A stretch of 64,000 bases of DNA from Gloeobacter morelensis MG652769 (GCF_021018745.1 NZ_CP063845.1:1550001-1614000), one strand, 5' to 3'. Positions 45,527 through 57,312 are shown, counted from the first letter of the stretch. Notes: generated by a model not told the origin, from the letters alone. A program made the numbers and translations.

Positions 45527-45541
45527 CAGTTGACCGTAAGT

Positions 45542-46120
45542 TCAGTCAAAATTCGAATAGTACTCGATCTCGTCGTAGCCGTCCCGATCGGTGGAACTGG
45601 GCAAAGGCCCGTCGGTCGCGGCGTCGGTGTCGTGTTCGTAGTAGATATAATCTCGGCCCTCGCCACCATCGAGCAGATCCCGGTCGGTGTCCTCACCGCC
45701 GTCGAGATTGTCGACTCCTGGACCGCCCCGCAATTCGTCCTCGCCTTCGTTACCTCTCAAGAAATCGTTGCCGTGGCTACCGTAGAGCTCGTCGTCGCCC
45801 TGGCCGCCACGGAGGATGTCGTCTTCAGTTCCCCCTTCGAGCCGATCGTTGCCCAGGTTGCCGTCCAGGGTCAGCGGCACCCGCGCGCCGTCGCCGTCGA
45901 TATAGTCGTCCCCGCCGCGCGCATCGATGTGCAGGGGCCGCTCGGCCAGATCGTCGTTATCAAAAGTCCAGGTGCGATCGTCCCAACCGGTGGCATCGGC
46001 GGCAATGTTGCCGGGATGAGAATCCCGGCGCACGGTGGTCGTTTCATCGTTGCTTAAAATCGTGAAGTTGTCGTTTCCCGACGTACCTTCGATAAAAGTA
46101 CGCTGTTGTTGCTCAGCCAT
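45542..46120 (-). CDS. RTX-type calcium-binding repeat protein
   Basis: A 192-residue acidic protein built from GGxGxDxLx nonapeptide repeats: 'IDARGGDDYIDGDGARVPL', 'DGNLGNDRLEGGTEDDILRG', 'GQGDDELYGSHGNDFLRGNE', 'GEDELRGGPGVDNLDGGEDT'. These form calcium-binding beta-rolls in secreted proteins. No N-terminal signal peptide is present; RTX proteins are exported by type I systems using C-terminal signals, so the C-terminal 'DRDGYDEIEYYSNFD' may matter. No enzymatic domain is present and no T1SS genes are adjacent. Confidence 0.85.
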   Translation of the reverse strand: MAEQQQRTFIEGTSGNDNFTILSNDETTTVRRDSHPGNIAADATGWDDRTWTFDNDDLAERPLHIDARGGDDYIDGDGARVPLTLDGNLGNDRLEGGTEDDILRGGQGDDELYGSHGNDFLRGNEGEDELRGGPGVDNLDGGEDTDRDLLDGGEGRDYIYYEHDTDAATDGPLPSSTDRDGYDEIEYYSNFD

Positions 46121-46169
46121 GTTCCGCTCCTTGCTCTACGCTTGGCGGATCCTAGGGAGAAGCGGATTC

Positions 46170-46439
46170 TCAAAAAGCCTGAATCCATTCGTATATTTCG
46201 TAGCTCGTCCAGATCTGGTGCTGCCAGTACGGGTCGGCTTCGACCAGGGTGCGCGCCTCGGTTTCGGAGTCGGTCTCGTAGATGCCGAAGACGCGGGTGA
46301 GGTCGCGGGTGGGACCGATGGTGAGCACTTTGCCCTCGGCTTTGAGTCGGGCCAGGCGCTCCAGGTGCGCCTCACGGTAAGGGGCACGCTTTGCGAGCAC
46401 ATCCGGGCAGTAGGCGCCGATGAGAACATATTTGGGCAT
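46170..46439 (-). CDS. YciI-family protein
   Basis: An 89-residue ferredoxin-like alpha/beta protein: 'MPKYVLIGAYCPDVLAKRA' start, the His of 'YREAHLERLARLKAEG', 'IGPTRDLTRVFGIYETDS' and 'TLVEADPYWQHQIWTSYEIY'. The YciI His-Asp pair is present. The family is linked to muconolactone-isomerase-like folds, with unknown substrates. It is divergent from trpE (56 bp). Confidence 0.85.
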   Translation of the reverse strand: MPKYVLIGAYCPDVLAKRAPYREAHLERLARLKAEGKVLTIGPTRDLTRVFGIYETDSETEARTLVEADPYWQHQIWTSYEIYEWIQAF

Positions 46440-46495
46440 GGGTCGATTGTGTCACACGCACAGGGCGATAATAGCGGGAAGACTGGAGGGCCGCG

Positions 46496-48022
46496 ATGGT
46501 TGCGCCGGACTTTGAGCGCTTCGAGGCACTGGCAAAAGACGGCAATTTTATCCCTGTGTACCGCGAGATCCTGGCGGATCTCGAAACGCCGGTCTCCGCC
46601 TGGTACCGCGTCTGCGCCGGGGCGCGGGAGAGTTTTTTGCTCGAATCGGTCGAAGGGGGCGAAAGGCTCGGACGCTACAGCTTTCTGGGCTGCGAGCCGC
46701 TCTGGACCCTCGCCGCTCGGGGCGATACCTGCGAGCAGACTTTTCGCGACGGCGGCCGGATGACCCACAGGGGCGACCCGTTCGCGGTGCTCGATCGCTG
46801 TCTGGAGCCTTACCGGCCGGTGCACCTGCCGGAGTTGCCGCCGGGGATCGGGGGGCTTTTTGGTTACTGGGGCTACGAACTAATCCGCTGGATCGAACCG
46901 ACGGTGCCCGTGTACAGCGATCCTGGCGGCCTGCCCGACGGCTTCTGGATGCAGGTCGATTCGCTGCTCATCTTCGATCAAATCAAGCGCAAGATCTGGG
47001 TAATTGCCTACGCGGATCTGCGCGAGGGCGACACGGTGAGCGCCTACCGGCTCGCCGTCCAAAAAGTGGACGCGCTGGTGGAACGATTGGCCCGGCCCGC
47101 CGCCAAGGCCGAGCCCCTGGGCCTGGAGTGGACGCCCCACAGGGTCGAAGCCCAAAGTACCTTCAGCCGCGAGCAGTACTGTGGGGCCGTCGAGCGCGCC
47201 CGCGAATATATCCGGGCTGGGGATATCTTTCAGGTGGTACTCGCCCAGCGCTTCAGCACGCCCTTTGCGGGCGAGAGCTTCGATCTCTACCGGATGCTGC
47301 GGGCGATCAACCCTTCACCCTACATGGCTTACTACCGGTTCGGCGATTTTCAGCTCATCGGTTCGAGCCCGGAGGTGATGGTGCGTCTGGATCGGCGCGA
47401 CGGGGGAGCAATCGCCACTGTCCGGCCAATCGCAGGCACCCGGCGGCGCGGCCAGAGCGAAGCGGAGGACCGCTGGCTCGAAAAAGATCTGCTCGCCGAT
47501 CCTAAGGAGGTGGCCGAGCACGTCATGCTCGTGGACCTGGGGCGAAACGACCTGGGCCGGGTGTGCAAACCGGGCAGCGTGCGGGTGGACGAACTGCTCA
47601 CCGTCGAGCGCTACTCCCACGTCATGCACATCGCCTCCAACGTCACCGGTGAACTGCTCCCCGGTGCCGGGGCATGGGATCTGCTCAGGGCCACTTTTCC
47701 GGCCGGTACGGTAAGTGGTGCCCCCAAAATCCGGGCGATGGAGATTATCCACGAACTCGAACCCTTTCGGCGCGGACCCTACGCGGGTGCCTACGGCTAC
47801 TACAGCTTCGACGGCCAGCTCAACACCGCCATCACCATCCGCACGCTGGTCGTCCATGGGGGGCTTGCCAATATCCAGGCCGGGGCGGGTCTGGTGGCCG
47901 ACTCCGTACCCGAAAGCGAGTACGAGGAAACGCTCAACAAAGCCCGCGGCATGCTCGAAACGATTGCCCGCCTCTCCCGGAGCGGGGGCACGTCCGCTAA
48001 CGTGGAAGGGCAACAGCAGTAG
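46496..48022 (+). CDS. trpE: Anthranilate synthase component I
   Basis: TrpE converts chorismate to anthranilate using ammonia from TrpG, at the start of tryptophan synthesis. The 508-residue protein has the N-terminal regulatory region with the Leu-Glu-Ser motif ('ESFLLESVEGGERLGRYSFL') that binds feedback Trp, and the chorismate-binding core 'YMAYYRFGDFQLIGSSPEVM', 'TVRPIAGTRRRGQSEAED', 'HVMLVDLGRNDLGRVCKPGS' and 'GAPKIRAMEIIHELEPFRRG'. GATAAT at 46468-46473 could be its -10. trpG lies at 21226. Confidence 0.96.
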   Translation: MVAPDFERFEALAKDGNFIPVYREILADLETPVSAWYRVCAGARESFLLESVEGGERLGRYSFLGCEPLWTLAARGDTCEQTFRDGGRMTHRGDPFAVLDRCLEPYRPVHLPELPPGIGGLFGYWGYELIRWIEPTVPVYSDPGGLPDGFWMQVDSLLIFDQIKRKIWVIAYADLREGDTVSAYRLAVQKVDALVERLARPAAKAEPLGLEWTPHRVEAQSTFSREQYCGAVERAREYIRAGDIFQVVLAQRFSTPFAGESFDLYRMLRAINPSPYMAYYRFGDFQLIGSSPEVMVRLDRRDGGAIATVRPIAGTRRRGQSEAEDRWLEKDLLADPKEVAEHVMLVDLGRNDLGRVCKPGSVRVDELLTVERYSHVMHIASNVTGELLPGAGAWDLLRATFPAGTVSGAPKIRAMEIIHELEPFRRGPYAGAYGYYSFDGQLNTAITIRTLVVHGGLANIQAGAGLVADSVPESEYEETLNKARGMLETIARLSRSGGTSANVEGQQQ

Positions 48023-48041
48023 CCACCCGCAATAGCCACCC

Positions 48042-48581
48042 ATGGAAAGCGCTTCTGAGAACAAAACCGGCATCTGGTTGCGCAACGGCATCGTCGCGCT
48101 GGCCTCGGTGCTCATCGCGGTGCTCGTCTTTTTTGCCGCCCGCAACCAGGCCCCTTCGATGCAGCAGTTGGCGGCCGAGGCGGTGCCGTTGGACGAAGCC
48201 CTCGCCAACGGCAAACCGACCCTGGTCGAGTTCTATGCCGACTGGTGCGCCAGTTGCCAGACGATGGCTCCGACGATCGCCAGGCTCAAGGAGCGCTACG
48301 GCGAGCAGGCCAACTTTGTGATGCTCAACGTCGATAATCCCCGCTGGCTGCCCGAACTTCAGCAGTACAAGGTGTCTGGCATACCCCACTACGCATTTTT
48401 GGACGCGGCGGCCCGTCCTCTAGGATCGGCCATCGGTCTGCAGCCCTCGCAGGTATTGGAAGACAATTTAACTGCCCTGGCGGCGGGGGCTGAAACGCTT
48501 CCCAAGGCAGGCACCCCCGCCGGCCAGACTTCAAAATTCACGCCACCCAAAAAAGTCGACCAGCCCCGCGATCACTCTTAA
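48042..48581 (+). CDS. txlA: Membrane-anchored thioredoxin-like protein (TxlA/HCF164 type)
   Basis: A 179-residue protein with one N-terminal membrane helix (IVALASVLIAVLVFFAARNQ) and a thioredoxin domain whose active site is WCASC in 'VEFYADWCASCQTMAPTIA', with cis-Pro in 'VSGIPHYAFLDAAARP'. HCF164 and TxlA transfer reducing power across the membrane to cytochrome c/f assembly, receiving electrons from CcdA. ccdA follows 19 bp downstream, which supports this function. Confidence 0.9.
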   Translation: MESASENKTGIWLRNGIVALASVLIAVLVFFAARNQAPSMQQLAAEAVPLDEALANGKPTLVEFYADWCASCQTMAPTIARLKERYGEQANFVMLNVDNPRWLPELQQYKVSGIPHYAFLDAAARPLGSAIGLQPSQVLEDNLTALAAGAETLPKAGTPAGQTSKFTPPKKVDQPRDHS

Positions 48582-48600
48582 GATTCCTAGCGAGCAAGCC

Positions 48601-49329
48601 GTGAGCGAAGCGTTGCAACTGTGGCTGTATCAGATCGAGCAGGGGGCCGAGCAACTGGCCAAGGCCCAGCTCGCCCAGATTTCGCCCACCAGTTTTTTGC
48701 TGTTGTACCTGATTGGCCTCGCCACCAGTTTCACCCCCTGTATCCTCTCGATGCTGCCGGTCACGATCGGTTACATCGGCGGCTATCAGTCGCGCTCGCG
48801 CTTCGAATCGCTCGTGCAGTCCGGGTGGTTCGCGCTGGGTCTCGCTGTGACCATCACCGGCCTCGGCCTGGTGGCCACGATACCGGGTATGCTCTACGGC
48901 CAGGTGGGAACCGGCTGGTTCGTTGCTATGGGCGCCCTGGCCATCTTGATGGGTTTGAACCTGCTTGGGCTCATCCCTTTGCGGCTGCCCCAGTGGGGCG
49001 GCTTCGATCTGGCCAAGGACACGCCCCAATCGCTCAGGTCGCTGGTCACCGGCGCCACCTTCGGCCTGGTGGCTTCCCCTTGCTCGACACCGGTGCTCAT
49101 TGCCCTGCTGGCCTGGGTCTCCACCACCGGCAACCCGTGGGTCGGAGCGGGGCTGTTATTTTCTTATTCCATCGGCCACGCCACCCCCCTTATCCTGGCC
49201 GGTGCCTTTACCGGTGCCCTCAAAGCGATGCTCTCGCTGCGCCGCTGGTCGGGTCTCATCAACCAGGTAAGCGGGATCCTACTCATCTTCACCGGCACGC
49301 TCGCGATATTGAACATTCTCAATCGCTGA
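48601..49329 (+). CDS. ccdA: Thiol-disulfide carrier CcdA
   Basis: A 242-residue, six-helix membrane protein. 'LATSFTPCILSMLPVTIGYI' and 'FGLVASPCSTPVLIALLAWV' carry the two redox Cys-Pro motifs that define CcdA. It moves electrons from stromal/cytoplasmic thioredoxin to a lumenal partner such as the upstream TxlA, needed for c-type cytochrome maturation. GTG start at 48601. A short outer-membrane gene follows nine bases later, extending the operon. Confidence 0.93.
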   Translation: MSEALQLWLYQIEQGAEQLAKAQLAQISPTSFLLLYLIGLATSFTPCILSMLPVTIGYIGGYQSRSRFESLVQSGWFALGLAVTITGLGLVATIPGMLYGQVGTGWFVAMGALAILMGLNLLGLIPLRLPQWGGFDLAKDTPQSLRSLVTGATFGLVASPCSTPVLIALLAWVSTTGNPWVGAGLLFSYSIGHATPLILAGAFTGALKAMLSLRRWSGLINQVSGILLIFTGTLAILNILNR

Positions 49330-49337
49330 GGGGTGAA

Positions 49338-49811
49338 GTGAAAGTAGCACTCATTGGAGCCAGTTTGCCCATTGCCCTGTTGTCCGCCCAAGTTGCACAC
49401 GCCCAGACTGCCCTGTATCTCGGGGGCGGGTTGAGCGCCGGATTGACCGGTGGTTTGGGGAGTACCGGTGGAATGGTCACGGGTCGTTACGCACTGCCGT
49501 TGCCGGTGCGTCTTTCGCTGCGGGGCGACGCACTTTTTGGGGGCAAGACGGCCTTTGTGCCGACGTTGAGCCTCGATCTACCTTTTGAGCGCAACATCCT
49601 CAGTCTCGGGGCAGGGGCAAGCATCGCCGCCGCGGGCGACGGTGCCTCGCCCCTGGGCAGCCGCAGCGCCTTTGTGTTGCGCACAGGGTTTGACCGGTTC
49701 ATCGAAGATAGCAATCTGGTCCTGGTGAGCAGCTTTCTCGTCGGGTTCAACGCTTTTTCGGACAACGGTACGGCCGTCGCTTTCAATCTGGGGTTGGCTG
49801 TGGGATTTTAA
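49338..49811 (+). CDS. Small putative outer-membrane beta-barrel protein
   Basis: A 157-residue protein starting with GTG at 49338, with a signal peptide (IGASLPIALLSAQVAHAQTA) and repeated amphipathic strands: 'ALYLGGGLSAGLTGG', 'RYALPLPVRLSLRGDALFGG', 'NILSLGAGASIAAAGDG' and a final 'TAVAFNLGLAVGF' ending in Phe. This fits a small eight-strand barrel. No named family. It is directly downstream of ccdA. Confidence 0.65.
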   Translation: MKVALIGASLPIALLSAQVAHAQTALYLGGGLSAGLTGGLGSTGGMVTGRYALPLPVRLSLRGDALFGGKTAFVPTLSLDLPFERNILSLGAGASIAAAGDGASPLGSRSAFVLRTGFDRFIEDSNLVLVSSFLVGFNAFSDNGTAVAFNLGLAVGF

Positions 49812-49906
49812 AACCGCCGAAGCACGGGGATCACTCCTTGTATGGATGATGGTCGGCAGCGATGATGGGTCAAATAGAGTCAGAAGCCAGTATTGTTTGA
49901 ACGCCT

Positions 49907-50998
49907 GTGAAAAATCGTGTTTTGATTCTCGGCGGGCAGGGACGCATCGGTGCCGCTATCGCCAGAGATTTGGCCAGCCACACCTCGATGCAGGTGGTGA
50001 TCACCGGACGCACCGCAAAGACCGGCCCCGCCTTTGTCGAACAACTGGGTCCGCGCACGCGCTTCCTGGCGCTGGATCTGGCGGACCGCTCCCGGTTGGA
50101 GGCGTCCATCGCCGATACCGACCTGGTCATCCATTGCACCGGGCCGTTCCACCACCGCGATGGGACCGTGCTCAAAACCTGCATCGAGCGGCGGGTCGAT
50201 TATCTCGACGTGAGCGACTACCGCGACTACACGATTGCTGCTTTGGCATTGCGAGAGCAGGCCGAAGCGGCGGGGGTGACGGCGATCGTCAATTCGGGGA
50301 TCTTCCCGGGCATCTCCAACAGCATGGTCCGGCAGGCGGCCGAGTACCTCGACGAGCCGCAAGCGATCCATTTGAGTTATATCGTTCAGGGATCCGGGGG
50401 AGCCGGGGTGACGGTGATGCGCACGACGTTCCTGGGGCTCAAGCGGCCCTTCAAAGCCTGGCTCGGCGGCGAATGGCAGGAGGTCAAACCCTACACCGGC
50501 CACGAAACGGTGCAATTTCCCCAGGGGCCAGGCTCGGTCTACTGGTTCGATATGCCCGAGAGTTACACCCTGAGCAGAACCTTCCCGGTACACACGGTGG
50601 TGACCAAGTTCGGCGTCGACCCGGACTTCTACAATCGACTCACCTGGATGGCTGCCCACTGGTTCCCGGACGAGTTGATGCGCAATCCGAATGCGATCGA
50701 GTTTTTATCGCAGGTCAGCCACCAGATGACAGCGATTACCGACAGCTTCAGCGGCATCGGCGTGCGCATCCGTGCCCAGGTCTCGGGCCTCAAGGACGGC
50801 CAACCGGCCAGACGCACCGCCCTGCTCACCCACGAGAACACCACCGTCGCCTGCGGCATCGGCACCGGCAGCCTCGCCGAATTGATGCTCACCGGCGAAG
50901 TGCACAAGCCCGGCGTCTGGACCGTAGACGAGGCGTTGCCGACGCCGTTGTTTGAAAAAGCGATGGCCGGCCGGGGCATAAAGATCCTGTTCGAATAA
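49907..50998 (+). CDS. Saccharopine-dehydrogenase-like oxidoreductase
   Basis: A 363-residue Rossmann-fold enzyme: 'VLILGGQGRIGAAIARDLAS' (dinucleotide loop), 'MQVVITGRTAKTGPAFVEQL' and 'DLVIHCTGPFHHRDGTVLKT', the arrangement of the saccharopine dehydrogenase family. Related cyanobacterial proteins act in lysine-type or carotenoid/homospermidine-like reactions; nothing here distinguishes them. GTG start. tRNA-Arg lies downstream on the other strand. Confidence 0.82.
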   Translation: MKNRVLILGGQGRIGAAIARDLASHTSMQVVITGRTAKTGPAFVEQLGPRTRFLALDLADRSRLEASIADTDLVIHCTGPFHHRDGTVLKTCIERRVDYLDVSDYRDYTIAALALREQAEAAGVTAIVNSGIFPGISNSMVRQAAEYLDEPQAIHLSYIVQGSGGAGVTVMRTTFLGLKRPFKAWLGGEWQEVKPYTGHETVQFPQGPGSVYWFDMPESYTLSRTFPVHTVVTKFGVDPDFYNRLTWMAAHWFPDELMRNPNAIEFLSQVSHQMTAITDSFSGIGVRIRAQVSGLKDGQPARRTALLTHENTTVACGIGTGSLAELMLTGEVHKPGVWTVDEALPTPLFEKAMAGRGIKILFE

Positions 50999-51078
50999 CG
51001 GCGCCGCTCAAAATCGAAAACCGCCAGGTGATTGGAGACGGTTCTGGAGAGACTCCATCGGACAGGACTGGGCATTCA

Positions 51079-51151
51079 CGGGCACGGCGGGGATCGAACC
51101 CACGACCTTTCGCTCCGGAGGCGAACGCTCTATCCGCTGAGCTACGTGCCC
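51079..51151 (-). tRNA. tRNA-Arg (anticodon CCG)
   Basis: Read on the minus strand, GGGCACG pairs with CGTGCCC; discriminator is G at 51079. The anticodon arm TTCGC-CTCCGGA-GCGAA gives CCG, reading CGG. T-arm GGTTCGATCC is present. CCA is not encoded. CGG decoding makes it a candidate substrate for TrmD (27184). Confidence 0.95.
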
Positions 51152-51154
51152 AAG

Positions 51155-51173
51155 GCTACCAACCGATGGTAGC
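51155..51173 (-). terminator. Hairpin between ahcY and tRNA-Arg
   Basis: GCTACC (51155-51160) and GGTAGC (51168-51173) form a six-bp stem with a seven-base loop, 16 bases after the ahcY stop and just upstream of tRNA-Arg on the same strand. No T run follows, so termination is uncertain. Confidence 0.35.
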
Positions 51174-51188
51174 ACCTGGAGATTTGGA

Positions 51189-52544
<1,356 letters not shown>

Positions 52545-52590
52545 TCACTCAAACTAGGATACCTTATTGCCGTTTGCGCCCGGAGCGCGG

Positions 52591-52977
52591 ATGGCCGAGA
52601 TGACCCAAATGGCTCAGCGCTACACCGTCGCGATCCGCGATCCTGCCCGCGGCCGGGTTTACCACCTGCGCGCCCGCGAAGACCAGTATATTTTGCGCGA
52701 GGCTGAGGCCCAGGGTATTGCCCTGCCTTTCTCCTGCCGCAACGGTGCGTGCACCACCTGTGCCGCCCGGGTGCTCACCGGCCGCTTGCGCCAGCCCGAG
52801 GCGATGGGCCTTTGCGGCGAACTGCAGGCCCAGGGTTACGCGCTGTTGTGCGTTTCCTACGCCCAGTCGGATCTTGAAGTCGAACTGCAGAACGAAGACG
52901 AAGTGTACATGCTGCAGTTTGGGCAAAACTTCGCCCAGGGACAGGTTGCCGCCGGTCTGCCCCTGGAAGGGGACTAG
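52591..52977 (+). CDS. 2Fe-2S plant-type ferredoxin
   Basis: A 128-residue ferredoxin. The cluster motif is C-x4-C-x2-C in 'LPFSCRNGACTTCAARVLTG', with the fourth Cys in 'GYALLCVSYAQSDLEVEL'. It is longer than PetF by about 30 residues, with an N-terminal 'MAEMTQMAQRYTVAIRDPA' and a C-terminal 'DEVYMLQFGQNFAQG' tail, like the FdxC/low-potential variants of cyanobacteria. The ATG at 52591 follows CGGAGCG. tlyA begins three bases after its stop, so they are co-transcribed. Confidence 0.9.
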   Translation: MAEMTQMAQRYTVAIRDPARGRVYHLRAREDQYILREAEAQGIALPFSCRNGACTTCAARVLTGRLRQPEAMGLCGELQAQGYALLCVSYAQSDLEVELQNEDEVYMLQFGQNFAQGQVAAGLPLEGD

Positions 52978-52980
52978 ACC

Positions 52981-53799
52981 ATGGCCGAGCGACCGGCGCG
53001 CCTCCGGCTCGATCAGATCCTGGTCGAACGGGGCCTGGCCGAAAGCCGCCAGAAAGCCCAGGCCCTGATTCGGGCCGGGCAGGTGCGCGTGGGCGGCGAG
53101 CGGTTCGACAAGCCCGGTTCGCTGTGCCCAGTCGATAGCGAAGTGTCGGTGGCGGCCGGTTCGCCTTTCGTCTCCCGCGGCGGCGAAAAGCTCAAAGGAG
53201 CACTTGCGCGATTCGATGTGCAAATCGAGGGCCGCGTCTGCCTCGATGGCGGCATCTCCACCGGCGGATTCACCGATTGTCTGCTGCAGCGGGGGGCAGC
53301 GCGGGTCTACGGCATCGACGTCGGTTACGGCCAGGTGGCCTGGAAATTGCGCACCGACCCGCGCGTGGTACTCAAAGAGCGCACCAACCTGCGCTATCTA
53401 ACATCCGCCGAACTCTACGGCCCGGGCGATCCCTGGCCGGATCTGGCGACGGCGGACGTATCTTTCATATCGCTCAAGCTGGTGCTCGCTCCCCTCTGGC
53501 AATTGCTGCTGCCGCCGCGCGAAGTGCTATTGCTCGTCAAACCGCAGTTCGAGGCGGGCCGGGAGCACGTCGGCAAAAACGGCGTCGTGCGCGACCCGGC
53601 TGTCCACCGGGAGGTCATCGCTGCAGTCTGGCAGGCGGCTCAGGCGCTCGGATGGGGTTATCGGGGTCTGTGTCCCTCGCCAATTGCGGGCCCGGCGGGC
53701 AACCACGAGTACTGGCTGTGGTTGTCGATGGAGGCAGGCCAATCCCTAACGCCAGAGATGATCGGGGCGGTAGTGCATGCAGTGAAGGCGGAGCGTTAA
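52981..53799 (+). CDS. tlyA: TlyA-family rRNA (cytidine-2'-O)-methyltransferase
   Basis: A 272-residue protein with an N-terminal S4 RNA-binding domain ('RLDQILVERGLAESRQKAQA') and a C-terminal FtsJ-like methyltransferase: 'CLDGGISTGGFTDCLLQRGA', 'VYGIDVGYGQVAWKLRTDPR', 'VSFISLKLVLAPLWQLL' and 'LLLVKPQFEAGREHVGKNG'. TlyA methylates 16S/23S rRNA cytidines. Its 3' end overlaps the convergent pgl stop by four bases. Confidence 0.92.
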   Translation: MAERPARLRLDQILVERGLAESRQKAQALIRAGQVRVGGERFDKPGSLCPVDSEVSVAAGSPFVSRGGEKLKGALARFDVQIEGRVCLDGGISTGGFTDCLLQRGAARVYGIDVGYGQVAWKLRTDPRVVLKERTNLRYLTSAELYGPGDPWPDLATADVSFISLKLVLAPLWQLLLPPREVLLLVKPQFEAGREHVGKNGVVRDPAVHREVIAAVWQAAQALGWGYRGLCPSPIAGPAGNHEYWLWLSMEAGQSLTPEMIGAVVHAVKAER

Positions 53800-54524
53800 C
53801 CAGGAAGCGGTAGCTTGGAGGCGGCAGCTTGGTCAAGCATCCAGAAGCGCTCGCCCTCGGAAGGCTCGATGAGCGCGCTCGGGTAGGCGGTATCGCCTGC
53901 GAGCACCCGGGTGAGTATCTCGGCTTTGTCCGCACCGGCCACCAGAAAGAGCACCTGACGGCTGCGGTTGAAGACCGGGTAGGTAAGCGTCAAGCGCGCC
54001 GTCGGTTGGGAGGCGGGGCGGGCCACCGCCACGGGCCGCTCGTCCACAGTCAGAGCGGCATCGCCTGGAAAGAGCGAGGCGGTGTGGCCGTCGGCACCCA
54101 TGCCCAGCAATGCGAGATCCAGACGGATATCGCCGCCAAAAAAATCCGACAGATGCGCGGTGTAGAGTCGAGCCGCTTCCTCGAGATCGTCGCCAACGGC
54201 GGGCATGGCGTGCACGTTTGCTGTCGGAATCGCCACGTGATCCAGCAAAGCCTCTTTGACCATCCGGTAGTTGCTCTGCGGGTCATCGGGCGGCACACAG
54301 CGCTCGTCGCCCCAGAATAGATGAATCTGATTCCAGGGCAGCTTGGAGCGGTGCGGCTCGGTAGCCAGCAACTGGTAGAGCCGTCTGGGGGTCGAGCCGC
54401 CCGCGAGGGACACACAAAAGCGGCTGTGCAGGGCGATGGCGGCGTGGGCCGCCTCTTCGAATAGCTGTGCCGCCTCCAGCGACAAGCTCTCCAGATCTGG
54501 AAAAACGGTGATGGCGCCGCGCAT
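53796..54524 (-). CDS. pgl: 6-phosphogluconolactonase
   Basis: Pgl hydrolyses 6-phosphogluconolactone in the oxidative pentose phosphate pathway. The 242-residue protein contains 'RFCVSLAGGSTPRRLYQLLA', 'IHLFWGDERCVPPDDPQSNY' and 'LDLALLGMGADGHTASLFPG', the family signatures. It is the last gene of zwf-opcA-pgl, starting two bases after the opcA stop. Confidence 0.95.
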   Translation of the reverse strand: MRGAITVFPDLESLSLEAAQLFEEAAHAAIALHSRFCVSLAGGSTPRRLYQLLATEPHRSKLPWNQIHLFWGDERCVPPDDPQSNYRMVKEALLDHVAIPTANVHAMPAVGDDLEEAARLYTAHLSDFFGGDIRLDLALLGMGADGHTASLFPGDAALTVDERPVAVARPASQPTARLTLTYPVFNRSRQVLFLVAGADKAEILTRVLAGDTAYPSALIEPSEGERFWMLDQAAASKLPLPG

Positions 54525-54526
54525 AA

Positions 54527-55654
54527 TTACTTCAGCTGCATCAGATCGTGGATCACTTCGAGCGATTCCTCGTAGATGGGGTCGCGATCGGGAGTTCTGA
54601 GCGCTTCGCTGAGCAGCTGTTCGGTGGTGAGGGTGTCGATGTCGCTCACCAGCGACAGGGTCGCTTCACCGACGTTCATCTGCATGCGGATGCAACTGGA
54701 AGAATCGCTGCTGCAGAGCACCGTCGAGCAGGCGGCTCCCATTTCCTCGGAGCGCAAACCCACCGAGGTGATCTGACCGGCCAGGTGCGCCTCGCCGGCC
54801 ACGGCGCGCAAGGTTACCTGGATAGGCCGCTGGGTGCTGTCGCGCATGATGATCTGCTTGGTGAGATCTTTGTTGTGCAGCGACAGAGGCTGCCAGCCCA
54901 GGCGGCTTGCGAGCCAGCCCAAAAACAGGTACGCCTGGCAGGGGTTGAGGGGAATGCCCTCGCTCTGGCCGTACTCGATGATCACCCGATCGAGTGCGCC
55001 CAGGCAGGCGGCCCGGCCTTCGCTGTCGAAGGCAACCGCGGTTTCTTCGCGCCAGGGCGTGAGGCGCGACCAATTGAGATCCCCGAAGGAACGGCTTTTT
55101 TCGTTCCCCAGGGCGAGGGAAGTGTAGCTTTCGAGCGCCTTTTCGGGTGTTTCGAACAGCGACGAATCGACCACGGTGCGATCGACAATGTGCTGCAAGT
55201 TCGTGAACAGTTCCAGGTGGGTATTGAGCGGTCCCTTCCACCACAAAAACGTCTCAAGCTCGGGCAACAGCAAAGCCGCGGCGGTAGTGTCCAGTTCGTC
55301 GAGGGCTTTGCCGCTCGCGCGCAGCGTGATGTACTCGCAGCAGATCGACTCGCGCCCGCCGCCCTCGCTCACCGGGCAGTAGGCGGCGACATAGGCTTCG
55401 AGGTTGTCCTTGGGGCCATCGGTGCTCGCCAATAGCGCAATCGCCCGGCAGGGGTGCTGCACGGCGATAGCACCGATCGCCTCGCCGATGCTGTTGGGAT
55501 CTTGCAGTTCGCTTTCGTAGACGAGCAAGTTGAAGGTCGAAGCGCGGGTGGCACCCTCCTGCGCGCTCCAGATAGTCTTGAGCTGCTTGTCGATCTGGCT
55601 GACTTGCACCCGGGAGGGCTCGGCAATCGCGACGACGGAGGCGTTCTCAGTCAT
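54527..55654 (-). CDS. opcA: Glucose-6-phosphate dehydrogenase assembly protein OpcA
   Basis: OpcA is a cyanobacterial (and actinobacterial) activator of Zwf, stimulating oligomerisation and allowing redox control. The 375-residue protein has 'STFNLLVYESELQDPNSIGE', 'VQHPCRAIALLASTDGPKDN' and 'ETFLWWKGPLNTHLELFTNL', which match the family. Several Cys (e.g. in EYITLRASGKALDEL region neighbours and ACSTVLCSSDSSSC) could respond to redox. It lies between zwf and pgl. Confidence 0.93.
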   Translation of the reverse strand: MTENASVVAIAEPSRVQVSQIDKQLKTIWSAQEGATRASTFNLLVYESELQDPNSIGEAIGAIAVQHPCRAIALLASTDGPKDNLEAYVAAYCPVSEGGGRESICCEYITLRASGKALDELDTTAAALLLPELETFLWWKGPLNTHLELFTNLQHIVDRTVVDSSLFETPEKALESYTSLALGNEKSRSFGDLNWSRLTPWREETAVAFDSEGRAACLGALDRVIIEYGQSEGIPLNPCQAYLFLGWLASRLGWQPLSLHNKDLTKQIIMRDSTQRPIQVTLRAVAGEAHLAGQITSVGLRSEEMGAACSTVLCSSDSSSCIRMQMNVGEATLSLVSDIDTLTTEQLLSEALRTPDRDPIYEESLEVIHDLMQLK

Positions 55655-55686
55655 GATTCACTCACCAGTTAAGAAAAAAACATCGG

Positions 55687-57225
<1,539 letters not shown>

Positions 57226-57262
57226 ACGGTAGCGGCCTCAAAACTCAAGCAAGGATCTGTGC

Positions 57263-57312
57263 AACACCGCCGGGTGTTACCCCAGACTAGGCGGCTTCGC
57301 TTTGTCGCCGCC
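57263..57312 (-). promoter_or_regulatory. Inverted repeats in the zwf leader
   Basis: AACACC (57263-57268) pairs with GGTGTT (57273-57278) across a four-base loop, and GGCGGC (57290-57295) pairs with GCCGCC (57307-57312) across eleven bases. Both lie 38-87 bases upstream of the zwf ATG, so they may be an operator or a leader hairpin. Confidence 0.4.
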
